Shown piece after piece: positions 1 to 7,989 of a stretch of DNA of 15,377 bases (its first letter is position 1; each line of letters starts with the position of its first letter). A program made the position numbers and the translations under genes. The DNA comes from Desulfovibrionales bacterium. GTDB lineage: Bacteria; Desulfobacterota; Desulfovibrionia; Desulfovibrionales; Desulfomicrobiaceae. Under the pieces are notes generated by a model. It saw only the letters and a program-made list of their open reading frames with translations. It made no database searches and was not told the DNA's origin. The DNA is taken from positions 1 through 15,377 of the forward strand of contig JAAYGZ010000072.1 in the NCBI GenBank assembly GCA_012727515.1, given 5' to 3'.

Positions 1-384
1 AACTTTGTGGCCCGCGCTGAAAAGGCTGGGCAGGGCGCAATCCTTGGTGGTGAAAATTATGGTCAGGGTTCCAGCCGCGAACACGCAGCGCTTGCTCCCC
101 GACATTTGGGTGTGCGGGTCGTCCTTGCCAAATCCTTTGCCCGCATCCACAAAACTAACTTAATTAATTTTGGAATTTTACCCCTGACTTTTGTACAGGG
201 GGAAGATTATGACGCGCTTACTGAAGGAGATGTGCTGCGCTGCGCAACCACTGCTCTGGCTCCGGGCGTACAACTTGAAGCCGCAACAGCATCAGGCAAA
301 CATCTGACCCTAACGCATGACCTGAGCGCTGATGACATTGCTGTGATCAAAGCAGGCGGTCTGCTTAATACAGTGAAGAAATAA
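1..384 (+). CDS. acn: Aconitate hydratase, C-terminal (swivel) part, 5' truncated by the window
   Basis: The reading frame is open from base 1, so this is the last 127 residues of a longer protein. The segment around visible residues 16-34 contains [19 protein letters not shown], the signature of the aconitase swivel domain, whose serine and arginine (here S25, R26) bind citrate/isocitrate. It is followed by the [20 protein letters not shown] stretch typical of the same domain. Aconitase is a cytoplasmic [4Fe-4S] enzyme interconverting citrate and isocitrate; the cluster cysteines lie upstream, outside the window. The close match to the [14 protein letters not shown] form suggests the roughly 640-residue bacterial aconitase branch, but length cannot be checked. 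The gene ends 56 bases before the PpiD-like gene on the same strand, so co-transcription is possible. Confidence 0.93.
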   Translation, partial: NFVARAEKAGQGAILGGENYGQGSSREHAALAPRHLGVRVVLAKSFARIHKTNLINFGILPLTFVQGEDYDALTEGDVLRCATTALAPGVQLEAATASGKHLTLTHDLSADDIAVIKAGGLLNTVKK

Positions 385-440
385 TACGAGGTGGGGGCTG
401 ACGCTCCTGTTCATTACTTTTAGACGTAAGGTAAAAAATC

Positions 441-2345
441 ATGCTTGATGTTTTACGCAAAGGTGCCCAGTCTTGGGGAATTAAAGTTATTTTTGGTATT
501 ATTATCGCGGTCTTTGTCCTGGCCTTTGGCATGGATAAAAGCCAGAAAGGTGCGGGGCATGTTGTCGCCACGGTCAATGGTGATCCGATTTCCCTCAAGC
601 AATTTCAGGAAACCCTGCAACGCAACATGGAAACGGCACGGCGCCAGAATCCTGGGCTGACTCCGGAATTTTTGGCCCAGATCCGCTTCAAGGAACAAGT
701 ACTTAACCAAATGATTACCCAGGAGCTTATCCTGCACAAGGCGGCTGAATTAGGTATCAGCGTGTCCAGGGAAGAGTTGGCGCGAGAAATCCATCTTGTG
801 CCTGCCTTTCAAAATGAAAAGCAGGTTTTTGATCCCCAGCAATACACCACCGTGCTTCAGGCCAATAATCTTACTCCAGGCCAATTTGAGTCTGATTTCA
901 TGCGCCGTCTGATCATGGAGAAAATAGAGCGCTACATTAGCCTGCCCGCTCAACTCACAGAGGCCCAGGCCCGCGAATACTACACATTTGGGCAAAGCAC
1001 AGCAACGCTCTCCTATATTTCATACCCCTGGAAGCATTACGCGGATCAGGTTTCTGTGACTAACGAAGAAATCCAGGCCTATTATGAGAGCCATAAAGCA
1101 CAATATGCTCTCCCGGCCCAGGCCAGAATCGCCTACCTGCTTATCACTCCGGCCACACTTGCAGTACCAGGCACTGTGTCTGATGCAGCAATCAGCGCCT
1201 ACTATGATGCGCGCAAAGAAAATTTTAAGATTGAGGAGCAAGTCAAAGCCAGGCATATATTGATCCGACTGGCCAACGATGCTTCTGAGACGGAAGAAAA
1301 TGCGGCCAAGGAAAAGCTGGCTGCGGCTCAGGCGTCCCTGGCCAAGGGCATGACCTTTGAAGATGTTGCCAACGCCTATACCGAAGATCCCTCTGGCGCA
1401 GGCACAGGCGGAGAACTCGGCTGGTTTGGCAAAGGCCGCATGGTTCCTGAGTTTGAGGACGTGGCATTTGCAACACCTGCAGGTCAGATCAGCGAGCCAG
1501 TGCGCACGGTTTTTGGCTTTCATCTCATTAAAGTTGAAGAAACCAAGGCCCCTGGATATCAGTCTTTGGATGATGTCAAAGATGTAATCCGGCAAACCAT
1601 TGCTGAAGACAGCGCTGCGGACTCGTTGCAGGATCACTTGGACCAGGCTCTGGAAGTGATTCTGACTGGCGCAGACCTTGCGCAAGCGGCAAAATCCCTG
1701 AATCTGCCAGAGGTGTCACAATCCAGCTTTTTTACACGCGCTGCCGGACCACAGGAATTGCCTGCTCTGACGCCAGAACAACGCGGCTCGCTCTTTGACC
1801 TGGCTATAAACGCAACCGTGCAGAATCCTGTAACGTATGCTGATGGATATCTGCTGGCAACCAAAACCGAAGAAAAACCAGAATCCACAACCCCGCTGGC
1901 AGAAGTGCATGACACCATCCGCGCCACTTTGCTGGAAGAAGGCGCCCTGGTCCTGGCCAAAAAAGCTGCTGACACAGATCTGAATGCGTTAAACAGCACC
2001 GGAACTTTAGCCAATGGACAACATGCTGCTGTAGTGACCACAGAGCCTTTTAGTCGGCAGGATAACATCCCTGACCTGGGCATGAATCCAGCCTTGACCA
2101 ATGCTCTTTTTTCCTCTGCTCCGGACACGTGGCTGCCTGTGAGCTACAATGTTGTTGATGGGTATGTCCTGGCTCGCCTGGCAAGCATAACTCCGCCTGC
2201 TGATGAAAATTGGGACAAGGATAAAGAATTGTGGATGACTTCGCTCAACCAGCGTGCGGGACAAGAACTCTTTGAAGCCTTTTTAGGGGAACTGCGAGCC
2301 AAAGCCCAGATACAGATTGTTAATCCTCAGGCATTGGAAAATTAG
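441..2345 (+). CDS. ppiD: PpiD/SurA-like membrane-anchored peptidyl-prolyl cis-trans isomerase
   Basis: This 634-residue protein has the PpiD layout. A short cytoplasmic N-terminus is followed by one uncleaved membrane helix at about residues 14-30, then a SurA_N-like chaperone region (about 40-200) starting with VATVNGDPIS. A parvulin domain spans about 268-366, followed by a long C-terminal chaperone-like part. Such proteins stand in the inner membrane, face the periplasm and help secreted proteins fold. The parvulin domain looks intact: it has the ARHILI histidine (H271), the GGELGWFGKGRMVPEFEDVAF region (from about 323) and the final FGFHLIKV histidine (H361). It may therefore be catalytically active, unlike the degenerate domain of E. 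coli PpiD (family knowledge). The ATG at 441 is preceded by TAAGG at 427-431. The product name is firm; PpiD versus a SurA-like paralogue is less so. Confidence 0.9.
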   Translation: MLDVLRKGAQSWGIKVIFGIIIAVFVLAFGMDKSQKGAGHVVATVNGDPISLKQFQETLQRNMETARRQNPGLTPEFLAQIRFKEQVLNQMITQELILHKAAELGISVSREELAREIHLVPAFQNEKQVFDPQQYTTVLQANNLTPGQFESDFMRRLIMEKIERYISLPAQLTEAQAREYYTFGQSTATLSYISYPWKHYADQVSVTNEEIQAYYESHKAQYALPAQARIAYLLITPATLAVPGTVSDAAISAYYDARKENFKIEEQVKARHILIRLANDASETEENAAKEKLAAAQASLAKGMTFEDVANAYTEDPSGAGTGGELGWFGKGRMVPEFEDVAFATPAGQISEPVRTVFGFHLIKVEETKAPGYQSLDDVKDVIRQTIAEDSAADSLQDHLDQALEVILTGADLAQAAKSLNLPEVSQSSFFTRAAGPQELPALTPEQRGSLFDLAINATVQNPVTYADGYLLATKTEEKPESTTPLAEVHDTIRATLLEEGALVLAKKAADTDLNALNSTGTLANGQHAAVVTTEPFSRQDNIPDLGMNPALTNALFSSAPDTWLPVSYNVVDGYVLARLASITPPADENWDKDKELWMTSLNQRAGQELFEAFLGELRAKAQIQIVNPQALEN

Positions 2346-2347
2346 GG

Positions 2348-2386
2348 AAACGCTGAGTAAATCCTGTACAAAGATTCAGCGTTTTC
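2348..2386 (+). terminator. Possible weak intrinsic terminator after ppiD
   Basis: Just after the ppiD stop there is a 9-bp inverted repeat, AAACGCTGA (2348-2356) and TCAGCGTTT (2376-2384), with a 19-base loop and four T residues at its 3' side. The long loop and short T run make it weaker than the second hairpin at 2493-2532, which would act as a back-up. The bases between the two (2387-2492) hold no gene; small palindromes there are described under findings. Confidence 0.45.
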
Positions 2387-2492
2387 ATGTCACGATCACA
2401 TGCCAAGGATAAATGCCAAGCCCTGTTTTTATGGAAGAAAAATCTTGAATAATCACAATGTGATAGACAATCTTTGTCATTCCGACCGGCAC

Positions 2493-2532
2493 TAAAAATG
2501 CCCTGGCAGGAAATCCTGCCAGGGCATTTTTA
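2493..2532. terminator. Strong bidirectional intrinsic terminator between convergent ppiD and mae
   Basis: The arms 2493-2510 and 2515-2532 form a perfect 18-bp inverted repeat around the 4-base loop AAAT. The core is TGCCCTGGCAGG, and an A5/T5 tract lies at the outside of each arm. Because of this symmetry it gives a GC-rich stem followed by U residues on both strands. It can therefore end plus-strand transcripts from ppiD and minus-strand transcripts of the frd-fum-mae block, whose last stop codon is at 2563. Confidence 0.92.
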
Positions 2533-2562
2533 CTTGATAACACCTATGAACGTATGGCCGTG

Positions 2563-3885
2563 TCAGAATATCTGTGGATAGCTTGCAACATGGCTTTCCA
2601 GACGGGCGCGGGATTTGTTGATCCGCTCACGCAGTAAAGCCCGGTACGCATCCATATCCGGGATAGGCTTTTGAGCCACGCCAGTATCCATGGCTGCCTG
2701 AGCCACGGCTGCGGATTCAAACTCAATCAGGCGCAGATCCACTGGTTTTGGAATAATGTAATCAATACCAAATTCAAGCGCATCAACACCATAGGCGCGC
2801 AGCACATACTCAGGAACAGGCTGCTTGGCCAATTCTGCCAGCGCCTTGGCTGCTGCCAGCTTCATTTCCTCGTTAATTTCCGTGGCCCGCACATCAAGCG
2901 CTCCGCGAAAAATAAACGGAAAGCCCAGAACATTGTTAATCTGGTTGGGAAAATCAGAACGCCCCGTGGCCATGATCGCGTCAGGCCGCGCTTCTTTGGC
3001 TTCGGTGTAGGAAATTTCCGGAACAGGATTGGCGCAGGCAAAAATGATTGGACTCACGGCCATGCTGCGGACCATATCCTGGCTGACCACGCCAGCTTTG
3101 GACAGACCCAGAAAAACATCCGCCCCCACCATAGCCTCAGCCAGGGACGCATACGCTTTTTCCGTGGCAAACTCTCGTTTCTGAGCGTTCAGATCTGTAC
3201 GGCCCAGGTGCAGGTGGCCACGAGAATCAAACATGGCAATGTTTTCCGGGCGCATACCCAAAGCAATGTACAAGCGAGAGCAGGAAATAGCTGCTGCGCC
3301 AGCTCCAGACACAACCATGCGCAGGTCTTCTATCTTTTTTCCAGCTATTTCTATGGCATTGATAAGACCAGCAGCAGAAATAATGGCTGTACCATGCTGG
3401 TCGTCATGAAAAACAGGAATGCCCATCTCTTTTTTAAGTTTATCTTCAATATAAAAACATTCCGGCGACTTGATGTCTTCCAGGTTAATGCCGCCAAATG
3501 TCGGCTCCAGAGCTTTGACAATTTCACAGAGTTTGTCCGGATCTGTTACGTCCAGATTAATGTCATAGACATCCACATCAGCAAAAATCTTAAATAAAAG
3601 CCCCTTGCCTTCCATAACAGGCTTGCCTGCATGAGGGCCGATATTGCCCAGCCCCAAAACAGCAGTACCATTGGAAACCACGGCAATAAGGTTGCCTCGC
3701 CCTGTGTATGTATAGCTCAGATCGCTGTCTTTGGCGATGGCCAGGCAGGCTTCTGCCACGCCCGGACTATAGGCCATGGTCAGGTGTTTTTGCGTGGCAT
3801 ACGGTTTGACCGGTACAACTTCAATTTTACCGGGCCGAACTTCAGAATGATAATCCAGGGCTTCCTGGGGAGTAAACAAGGCCAT
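2563..3885 (-). CDS. mae: Malic enzyme (malate dehydrogenase, oxaloacetate-decarboxylating), short bacterial type
   Basis: This 440-residue enzyme oxidatively decarboxylates malate to pyruvate and CO2 using NAD(P). The N-terminal malic domain shows YSPGVAEAC (catalytic Tyr39), EGKG (Lys94), NLEDI (metal ligands around 136-137) and HDDQHGTA (160-167). The NAD(P)-binding domain shows the GAGAAA turn (194-199) and ANPVPEI near 285-291. There is no C-terminal phosphotransacetylase-like domain, so it is the short form and not the roughly 750-residue MaeB fusion. An in-frame TTG at 3897 exists, but the ATG at 3885 sits 5 bases after a GGAGG (3891-3895) and is the better start. It is the last gene of the frd-fum block, 83 bases after fumB. 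This fits conversion of fumarase-made malate to pyruvate. Cofactor preference cannot be read from the sequence. Confidence 0.95.
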   Translation of the reverse strand: MALFTPQEALDYHSEVRPGKIEVVPVKPYATQKHLTMAYSPGVAEACLAIAKDSDLSYTYTGRGNLIAVVSNGTAVLGLGNIGPHAGKPVMEGKGLLFKIFADVDVYDINLDVTDPDKLCEIVKALEPTFGGINLEDIKSPECFYIEDKLKKEMGIPVFHDDQHGTAIISAAGLINAIEIAGKKIEDLRMVVSGAGAAAISCSRLYIALGMRPENIAMFDSRGHLHLGRTDLNAQKREFATEKAYASLAEAMVGADVFLGLSKAGVVSQDMVRSMAVSPIIFACANPVPEISYTEAKEARPDAIMATGRSDFPNQINNVLGFPFIFRGALDVRATEINEEMKLAAAKALAELAKQPVPEYVLRAYGVDALEFGIDYIIPKPVDLRLIEFESAAVAQAAMDTGVAQKPIPDMDAYRALLRERINKSRARLESHVASYPQIF

Positions 3886-3920
3886 ACTATCCTCCAATGA
3901 TAGCGCAGTATCGTGCGTTT

Positions 3921-3939
3921 TCCTGCGCCAGCCGCAGGA
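3921..3939. repeat. Hairpin in the fumB-mae spacer
   Basis: A perfect 7-bp inverted repeat, TCCTGCG and CGCAGGA with a 5-base loop, lies in the 83-base gap between fumB and mae. On the transcribed (minus) strand it is followed by AAACG and not by a T run, so it does not look like an intrinsic terminator. It could be an mRNA processing or stability element that sets mae expression apart from the upstream genes (inference). Confidence 0.5.
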
Positions 3940-3968
3940 TCATAAAATAACAAACAAATCAGAGCGCA

Positions 3969-4526
3969 TTATTCCAGCCCGGCGGCCTTGAGATCTGGCT
4001 GCACATAGAGTTCCCCGCCGTGGCAATCATTGATGACCAGCACGGGAAAATCCTCCACAGTGAGTTCGCGGATGGCTTCAGGGCCTAATTCTGCAAAAGC
4101 AATAACCTTGGCCGCAGTTATACATCTGGACAACAGTGCGCCAGCGCCTCCTGTTGCTCCAAAATACACAGCCTGATGGTCTTTTAAAGCCTGCTTCACT
4201 GCATGGCCGCGTTTACCCTTGCCTATTGACGCCTTGGAACCCAGGGCATGAAGGCGCGGGGCATAACTGTCCATGCGATAACTGGTAGTAGGACCGGCAG
4301 AACCTATTGGACGACCTGGAGGAGCAGGGCTTGGCCCCACATAATAAATAACCGAACCCCGAAGGGGAAAAGGCATGGCCGCGCCTGTGTCCAGCAGATC
4401 GCATAATCGCTTATGGGCCGCATCGCGGGCAGTGTAGATGATGCCTGAGAGTTTTACCACATCACCAGCTTTAAGCTGGATAATGTCTGCGTCTGTTAAG
4501 GGCGTGTGCAAGGTATATTCAGCCAT
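3969..4526 (-). CDS. fumB: Class I fumarase, beta subunit
   Basis: This 185-residue protein is the C-terminal half of the two-subunit oxygen-sensitive fumarase (fumarate + water to malate). It matches the TtdB / FumA C-terminal domain family. Visible motifs are TARDAAHKRL (32-41), the conserved GPTTSYRMD (79-87), IGKGKRG (101-107) and YFGATGGAGALLS (121-133), typical of the swivelling substrate-binding domain. The cluster itself is held by the alpha subunit. The ATG overlaps the alpha stop codon by one base (TGATG) and follows an AGGAGG inside the alpha reading frame, so translational coupling is likely. An L-tartrate dehydratase role is possible for this family, but the position between fumarate reductase and malic enzyme argues strongly for fumarase. 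Confidence 0.94.
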   Translation of the reverse strand: MAEYTLHTPLTDADIIQLKAGDVVKLSGIIYTARDAAHKRLCDLLDTGAAMPFPLRGSVIYYVGPSPAPPGRPIGSAGPTTSYRMDSYAPRLHALGSKASIGKGKRGHAVKQALKDHQAVYFGATGGAGALLSRCITAAKVIAFAELGPEAIRELTVEDFPVLVINDCHGGELYVQPDLKAAGLE

Positions 4527-5365
4527 CAGAGTTCCACCTCCTCATGCCTGGAGGAATGGCACTGAATATTCACAGCCAAAGGCAGGCTGGCAATATGACA
4601 CGGGCTGATGGCGATTTTAACGCCCAGGCATGTGGTTGCCCCACCCAGGCCCATAGGGCCAATGCCAAGCTTATTGAGATCATGGAGCAACTCTTCTTCC
4701 ATGGCCGCAATCCTGGCGTCTGGATGCGTGTCGTCAAGTTTGCGCAACAGGGCCTTTTTGGCCAGAATGGGCGCGTATTCAAAGGTTCCACCAATGCCAA
4801 GACCAACAATAGTTGGAGGACAAGGATTTGGCCCAGCCTCTGCAACACGCTGGATGACATATTTTTTAATGCCTGCCCAACCCTGAGCCGGAGCAAGCAT
4901 GGTGACGCGAGACATATTTTCACTGCCCCCGCCTTTGGCCATAAAGGCAATGCGCAGCTTGCTACCAGGCACAATGTCAAAATGAATGATGGCCGGAGTA
5001 TTATCTGTGGTATTGGCGCGGGTAAAAGGATCACAGGCTGATTTGCGCAAATACCCTTCTGCATAGCCCTTGCGCGTGCCCTCATGAATGGCATCGCGAA
5101 TATTCATGCCTTCCACGCGCAGGTCTTCACCCATATCGACAAAAAAAACAGCCAGGCCCGTGTCCTGGCACAGGGGCAGGCCGGTCTGGTCAGCCAGTTC
5201 ATAATTTTCTGTGAGCTGGCGAAAAATCTCTCTGGCTGCGACAGAAGTCTCTGTGGCCGCACAACGGGCAAAACACTGCCGCACATCCTGGGGTAAATAG
5301 CGGTTGGCATGTATGCACATGGCAGCCACTGTTTCGATAATCTGCGTGGCATGAATAGTGCGCAT
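4526..5365 (-). CDS. fumA: Class I fumarase, alpha subunit ([4Fe-4S])
   Basis: This 279-residue subunit carries the catalytic [4Fe-4S] cluster. Three cysteines in the expected contexts are visible: C66 in LPLCQDTG, C182 in PNPCPPTIVGLGIGGT and C246 in GGATTCLGVKI. Other family motifs are KGGGSENMS (144-152) and the C-terminal HIASLPLAVNIQCH. The length is standard for the split form; E. coli FumA and FumB carry both halves in one chain. It starts only 2 bases after the frdB stop, with AGGG inside the frdB C-terminus as ribosome site, and overlaps the beta gene by 1 base. Fumarase thus looks translationally coupled to fumarate reductase, in keeping with direct flow of fumarate to malate. Confidence 0.95.
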   Translation of the reverse strand: MRTIHATQIIETVAAMCIHANRYLPQDVRQCFARCAATETSVAAREIFRQLTENYELADQTGLPLCQDTGLAVFFVDMGEDLRVEGMNIRDAIHEGTRKGYAEGYLRKSACDPFTRANTTDNTPAIIHFDIVPGSKLRIAFMAKGGGSENMSRVTMLAPAQGWAGIKKYVIQRVAEAGPNPCPPTIVGLGIGGTFEYAPILAKKALLRKLDDTHPDARIAAMEEELLHDLNKLGIGPMGLGGATTCLGVKIAISPCHIASLPLAVNIQCHSSRHEEVEL

Positions 5366-5367
5366 AA

Positions 5368-6105
5368 CTACGCCCTGAACAACTGCTTCAGCGCAGTAAT
5401 GCCCATTTTACGACGCAAAAAGCCAAGCTGGTTTTGCAAAGGCAAATGCTTGGGACAGACATCTTCACAGGCCAAAAGCCCCATGCAGCCAAAAATTCCA
5501 AAATCATTGCCAATGATTTCAAAATATTCTTTGTCTGTACGCTGGTCACGCGGGTCAATGACAAAACGGGCAACACGGTTAAGGGCTGCGGCCCCCATAA
5601 AATCATCACGCATACGCGCTGTACCGCAGGCCGCAATACAACAGCCGCATTCTACGCAGCGCTCAAGCTCGTAAATCTGCTCAGCCACTGCATTGTCCAT
5701 GCGCTCTTCTTCTTTGGTCGGATCAAATTCTTTACTCGTGTGGATCCAGGATTCGGTTTTGGTGTACATATCACGAAACCATACCCCTGTATCCACAGAC
5801 AAATCACCAATAAGCTTAAAAACCGGCAAGGGTAAAAGGGTAATTGTCTCAGGCAAATCCTTGGTTTTGGTCTGGCAGGCCAGGCCTGGGCGACCATTGA
5901 TGACCATGGCACAGGAGCCGCAAATGCCTGCCCGGCAGCAAAAATCAAATATAAGGCCAGGGTCCTGCTCTTCGCGCAAACGATTCAGAGCGATAAACAG
6001 GGTCATGTTGGTGGTTTCTTCCAGCTCAAATGTCTGCATATGCGGGCTGGAAGTTTTGTCCTCAGGGTTATAGCGAAATATCTCAAATTGGAGCAGTCGT
6101 CCCAT
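5368..6105 (-). CDS. frdB: Fumarate reductase / succinate dehydrogenase iron-sulfur subunit
   Basis: This 245-residue subunit carries electrons between the haems of FrdC and the flavin of FrdA. The [2Fe-2S] ligands are C57, C62, C65 and C77 (FDFCCRAGICGSCAM ... LACQTK). The second domain holds RCVECGCCIAACG. By comparison with the Wolinella subunit, C150, C153, C156 and C217 would bind the [4Fe-4S] cluster and C160, C207 and C213 the [3Fe-4S] cluster. All expected ligands are present. GAGGGA, overlapping the frdA stop region, lies 6 bases before the ATG; the gap to frdA is 12 bases. The order C-A-B is the epsilonproteobacterial and Desulfovibrio arrangement. Sequence alone does not fix the working direction. 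Confidence 0.96.
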   Translation of the reverse strand: MGRLLQFEIFRYNPEDKTSSPHMQTFELEETTNMTLFIALNRLREEQDPGLIFDFCCRAGICGSCAMVINGRPGLACQTKTKDLPETITLLPLPVFKLIGDLSVDTGVWFRDMYTKTESWIHTSKEFDPTKEEERMDNAVAEQIYELERCVECGCCIAACGTARMRDDFMGAAALNRVARFVIDPRDQRTDKEYFEIIGNDFGIFGCMGLLACEDVCPKHLPLQNQLGFLRRKMGITALKQLFRA

Positions 6106-6117
6106 GTTGTGTCCCTC

Positions 6118-7974
6118 TTAGCTGCGCTTTATGGTCCTGGCGTCAATGTCCTGTGGATCAGCATAAATAATCTTGCCACCGCCATAACCACGCTCTCCCG
6201 GAGGAATCTCAAAATAGGGCGTGGCCTCTTCATAGCGGAGTTCTGGCATGTCCTGACCTTCAGGCCAATAAGCCAACGTGCGGTTCAACCAGTTCTTGTC
6301 ATCACGGGCCGGATAGTCTTCACGGTTATGACTGCCCCGGCTTTCACGGCGCATCAGGGCGGCCTGAGCAATACACAGGGCCAAACGAACCTGACCACGA
6401 ATTTTCAGGGCTGCGGCCACTTCATGATTGGCCCCTATGCCATTGGAAACCAGGCCAATGCGTTCAGAGCGTTCCAAAAGCCCCTGCAAAACAGTCACAC
6501 ACTCGGTCAGGTCTTTTTCATTGCGAAAAACAAAACACCCCTGCATCAGCGCGTCCTGCATTTCAGCCCGGACAGTATAGACATTTTCCCTGCCCAGGCG
6601 TCCGCTGATCAGGTTGTCCAGGCGCTCTTGCTGACGTTTGGCCTCAGCAGCAATCACAGCAGTAGAAAAGGACGTTTCATAGCCTTGCAAAAAGGCAACA
6701 ATATGAGCGCCGATAATGCCCCCGGCAACCACCGTTTCTGCCAGAGAATTCCCGCCCAGACGATTAAAGCCGTGCATGTCCCAGCACGCGGCTTCGCCTG
6801 CTGAAAACAGGCCGCGCAAGCCATATGCTGCGCCGGTTTTGTCTGTACGCACTCCCGCCATGGTGTAGTGCTGGGTTGGGCGAACCGGAATAAGCTGAAT
6901 GCGTGGGTCCACACCTAAAAAATTCTTACAGATTTCATCTACTTCACGCAGTTTGGTAGAGATATGTTTGTCACCCAAATGGCGGATATCCAGCCACAGG
7001 TGTTCGCCATACGCAGAAGGCACGCCTTTGCCTGCCCGCATATGCTCGGTCATGCGTCTGGCCACCACATCACGGGACGCAAGTTCTGCTTTTTCAGGCT
7101 CATAGATATGCATGAACCGCTCTTCATTGATATCTAAAAGGGTTCCTCCATCTCCCCGACAGCCTTCTGTCACCAGAATATCTGTCGGCACAATGCCTGT
7201 GGGATGAAACTGAATGGCTTCTGGATTGCCAATGGGCACCACGCCCGTGTCCTGAGCAATGACATGGCCTCCGCCGTCACAGATCACGGCATTGGTTGTC
7301 GCTTTGTAGATACGACCAAAGCCACCAGTGCAGATAACTGTGGCCTTGGCCAGAAATGTCTCCAGCCTGCCGGTACGCAGGCAGCGCACAATAGCGCCCA
7401 TGCACTGTTGGCCATCATGAATAAGGGAAATAGCTTCTTTGCGATCCAGGACAGCTATGCCTAACTCAGCGCATTTATTGTCCATAGTACACATAACAGC
7501 ATGACCTGTGCCATCAGATGTATAGCATGTACGCCATTTGGCTGTGCCGCCAAAAGAGCGGGCAGTGATCAGCCCTTCTTTTTCCGGCTTTTCAAATTTT
7601 TCAAACAACTCTCCGCCCTTGAAATAGGTGGATCTGCCCGGAACCACGCGGTTCCACGGTACACCCCAGTGGGCCAGACGGCGCATTTCAATGGGCGCAC
7701 TGTCAGCAAACATGCGGGCTACTTCCTGATCACACCCCCAGTCAGAGCCTTTGACCGTATCAAGAAAGTGCACATCAGGACTGTCTCCCTCACCCATGGC
7801 ACAGTTGCCTATAGCAGCCTGCATACCGCCCTGGGCTGCGGAAGAATGAGAACGCCGGGCCGGAACAATGGACAGACACACAACATGAAAGCCAGCCAAA
7901 GCAGACTCGACAGCAACGCGCTCACCGGCAAGCCCTGCGCCAATGACCAGCAGATCAGAAATATGAGTATTCAT
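6118..7974 (-). CDS. frdA: Fumarate reductase / succinate dehydrogenase flavoprotein subunit
   Basis: This 618-residue catalytic subunit interconverts fumarate and succinate. It begins with the FAD-binding VIGAGLAGERVA (10-21), and RRSHSSAAQGG supplies H43, the covalent FAD attachment site. Substrate residues are visible as H257 (QFHPTG), R301 (ASRDVVAR, the proton-donating arginine), H369 (TQHYTMAGV) and R405 (GFNRLGGNS). The first three substrate-site positions and H43 have the numbers I recall for Wolinella FrdA, supporting both the family and the start. A GTG at 7989 would add five residues, but ATG 7974 has GGGAG just upstream and is preferred. The gene starts 15 bases after frdC. The long helical C-terminal domain and the final Tyr/Gly-rich part (PPGERGYGGGKI) are complete. 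Confidence 0.96.
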   Translation of the reverse strand: MNTHISDLLVIGAGLAGERVAVESALAGFHVVCLSIVPARRSHSSAAQGGMQAAIGNCAMGEGDSPDVHFLDTVKGSDWGCDQEVARMFADSAPIEMRRLAHWGVPWNRVVPGRSTYFKGGELFEKFEKPEKEGLITARSFGGTAKWRTCYTSDGTGHAVMCTMDNKCAELGIAVLDRKEAISLIHDGQQCMGAIVRCLRTGRLETFLAKATVICTGGFGRIYKATTNAVICDGGGHVIAQDTGVVPIGNPEAIQFHPTGIVPTDILVTEGCRGDGGTLLDINEERFMHIYEPEKAELASRDVVARRMTEHMRAGKGVPSAYGEHLWLDIRHLGDKHISTKLREVDEICKNFLGVDPRIQLIPVRPTQHYTMAGVRTDKTGAAYGLRGLFSAGEAACWDMHGFNRLGGNSLAETVVAGGIIGAHIVAFLQGYETSFSTAVIAAEAKRQQERLDNLISGRLGRENVYTVRAEMQDALMQGCFVFRNEKDLTECVTVLQGLLERSERIGLVSNGIGANHEVAAALKIRGQVRLALCIAQAALMRRESRGSHNREDYPARDDKNWLNRTLAYWPEGQDMPELRYEEATPYFEIPPGERGYGGGKIIYADPQDIDARTIKRS

Positions 7975-7989
7975 GGCATCTCCCTGCAC

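Noticed and set aside
2671..3597. A 308-codon open frame on the plus strand opposite the malic enzyme gene
   Set aside because: It lies wholly antisense to a clearly conserved gene, its translation is rich in His, Asn and Phe without domain signatures, and it has no ribosome site. Similar long antisense frames opposite frdA, frdB, fumA and ppiD were rejected for the same reasons.
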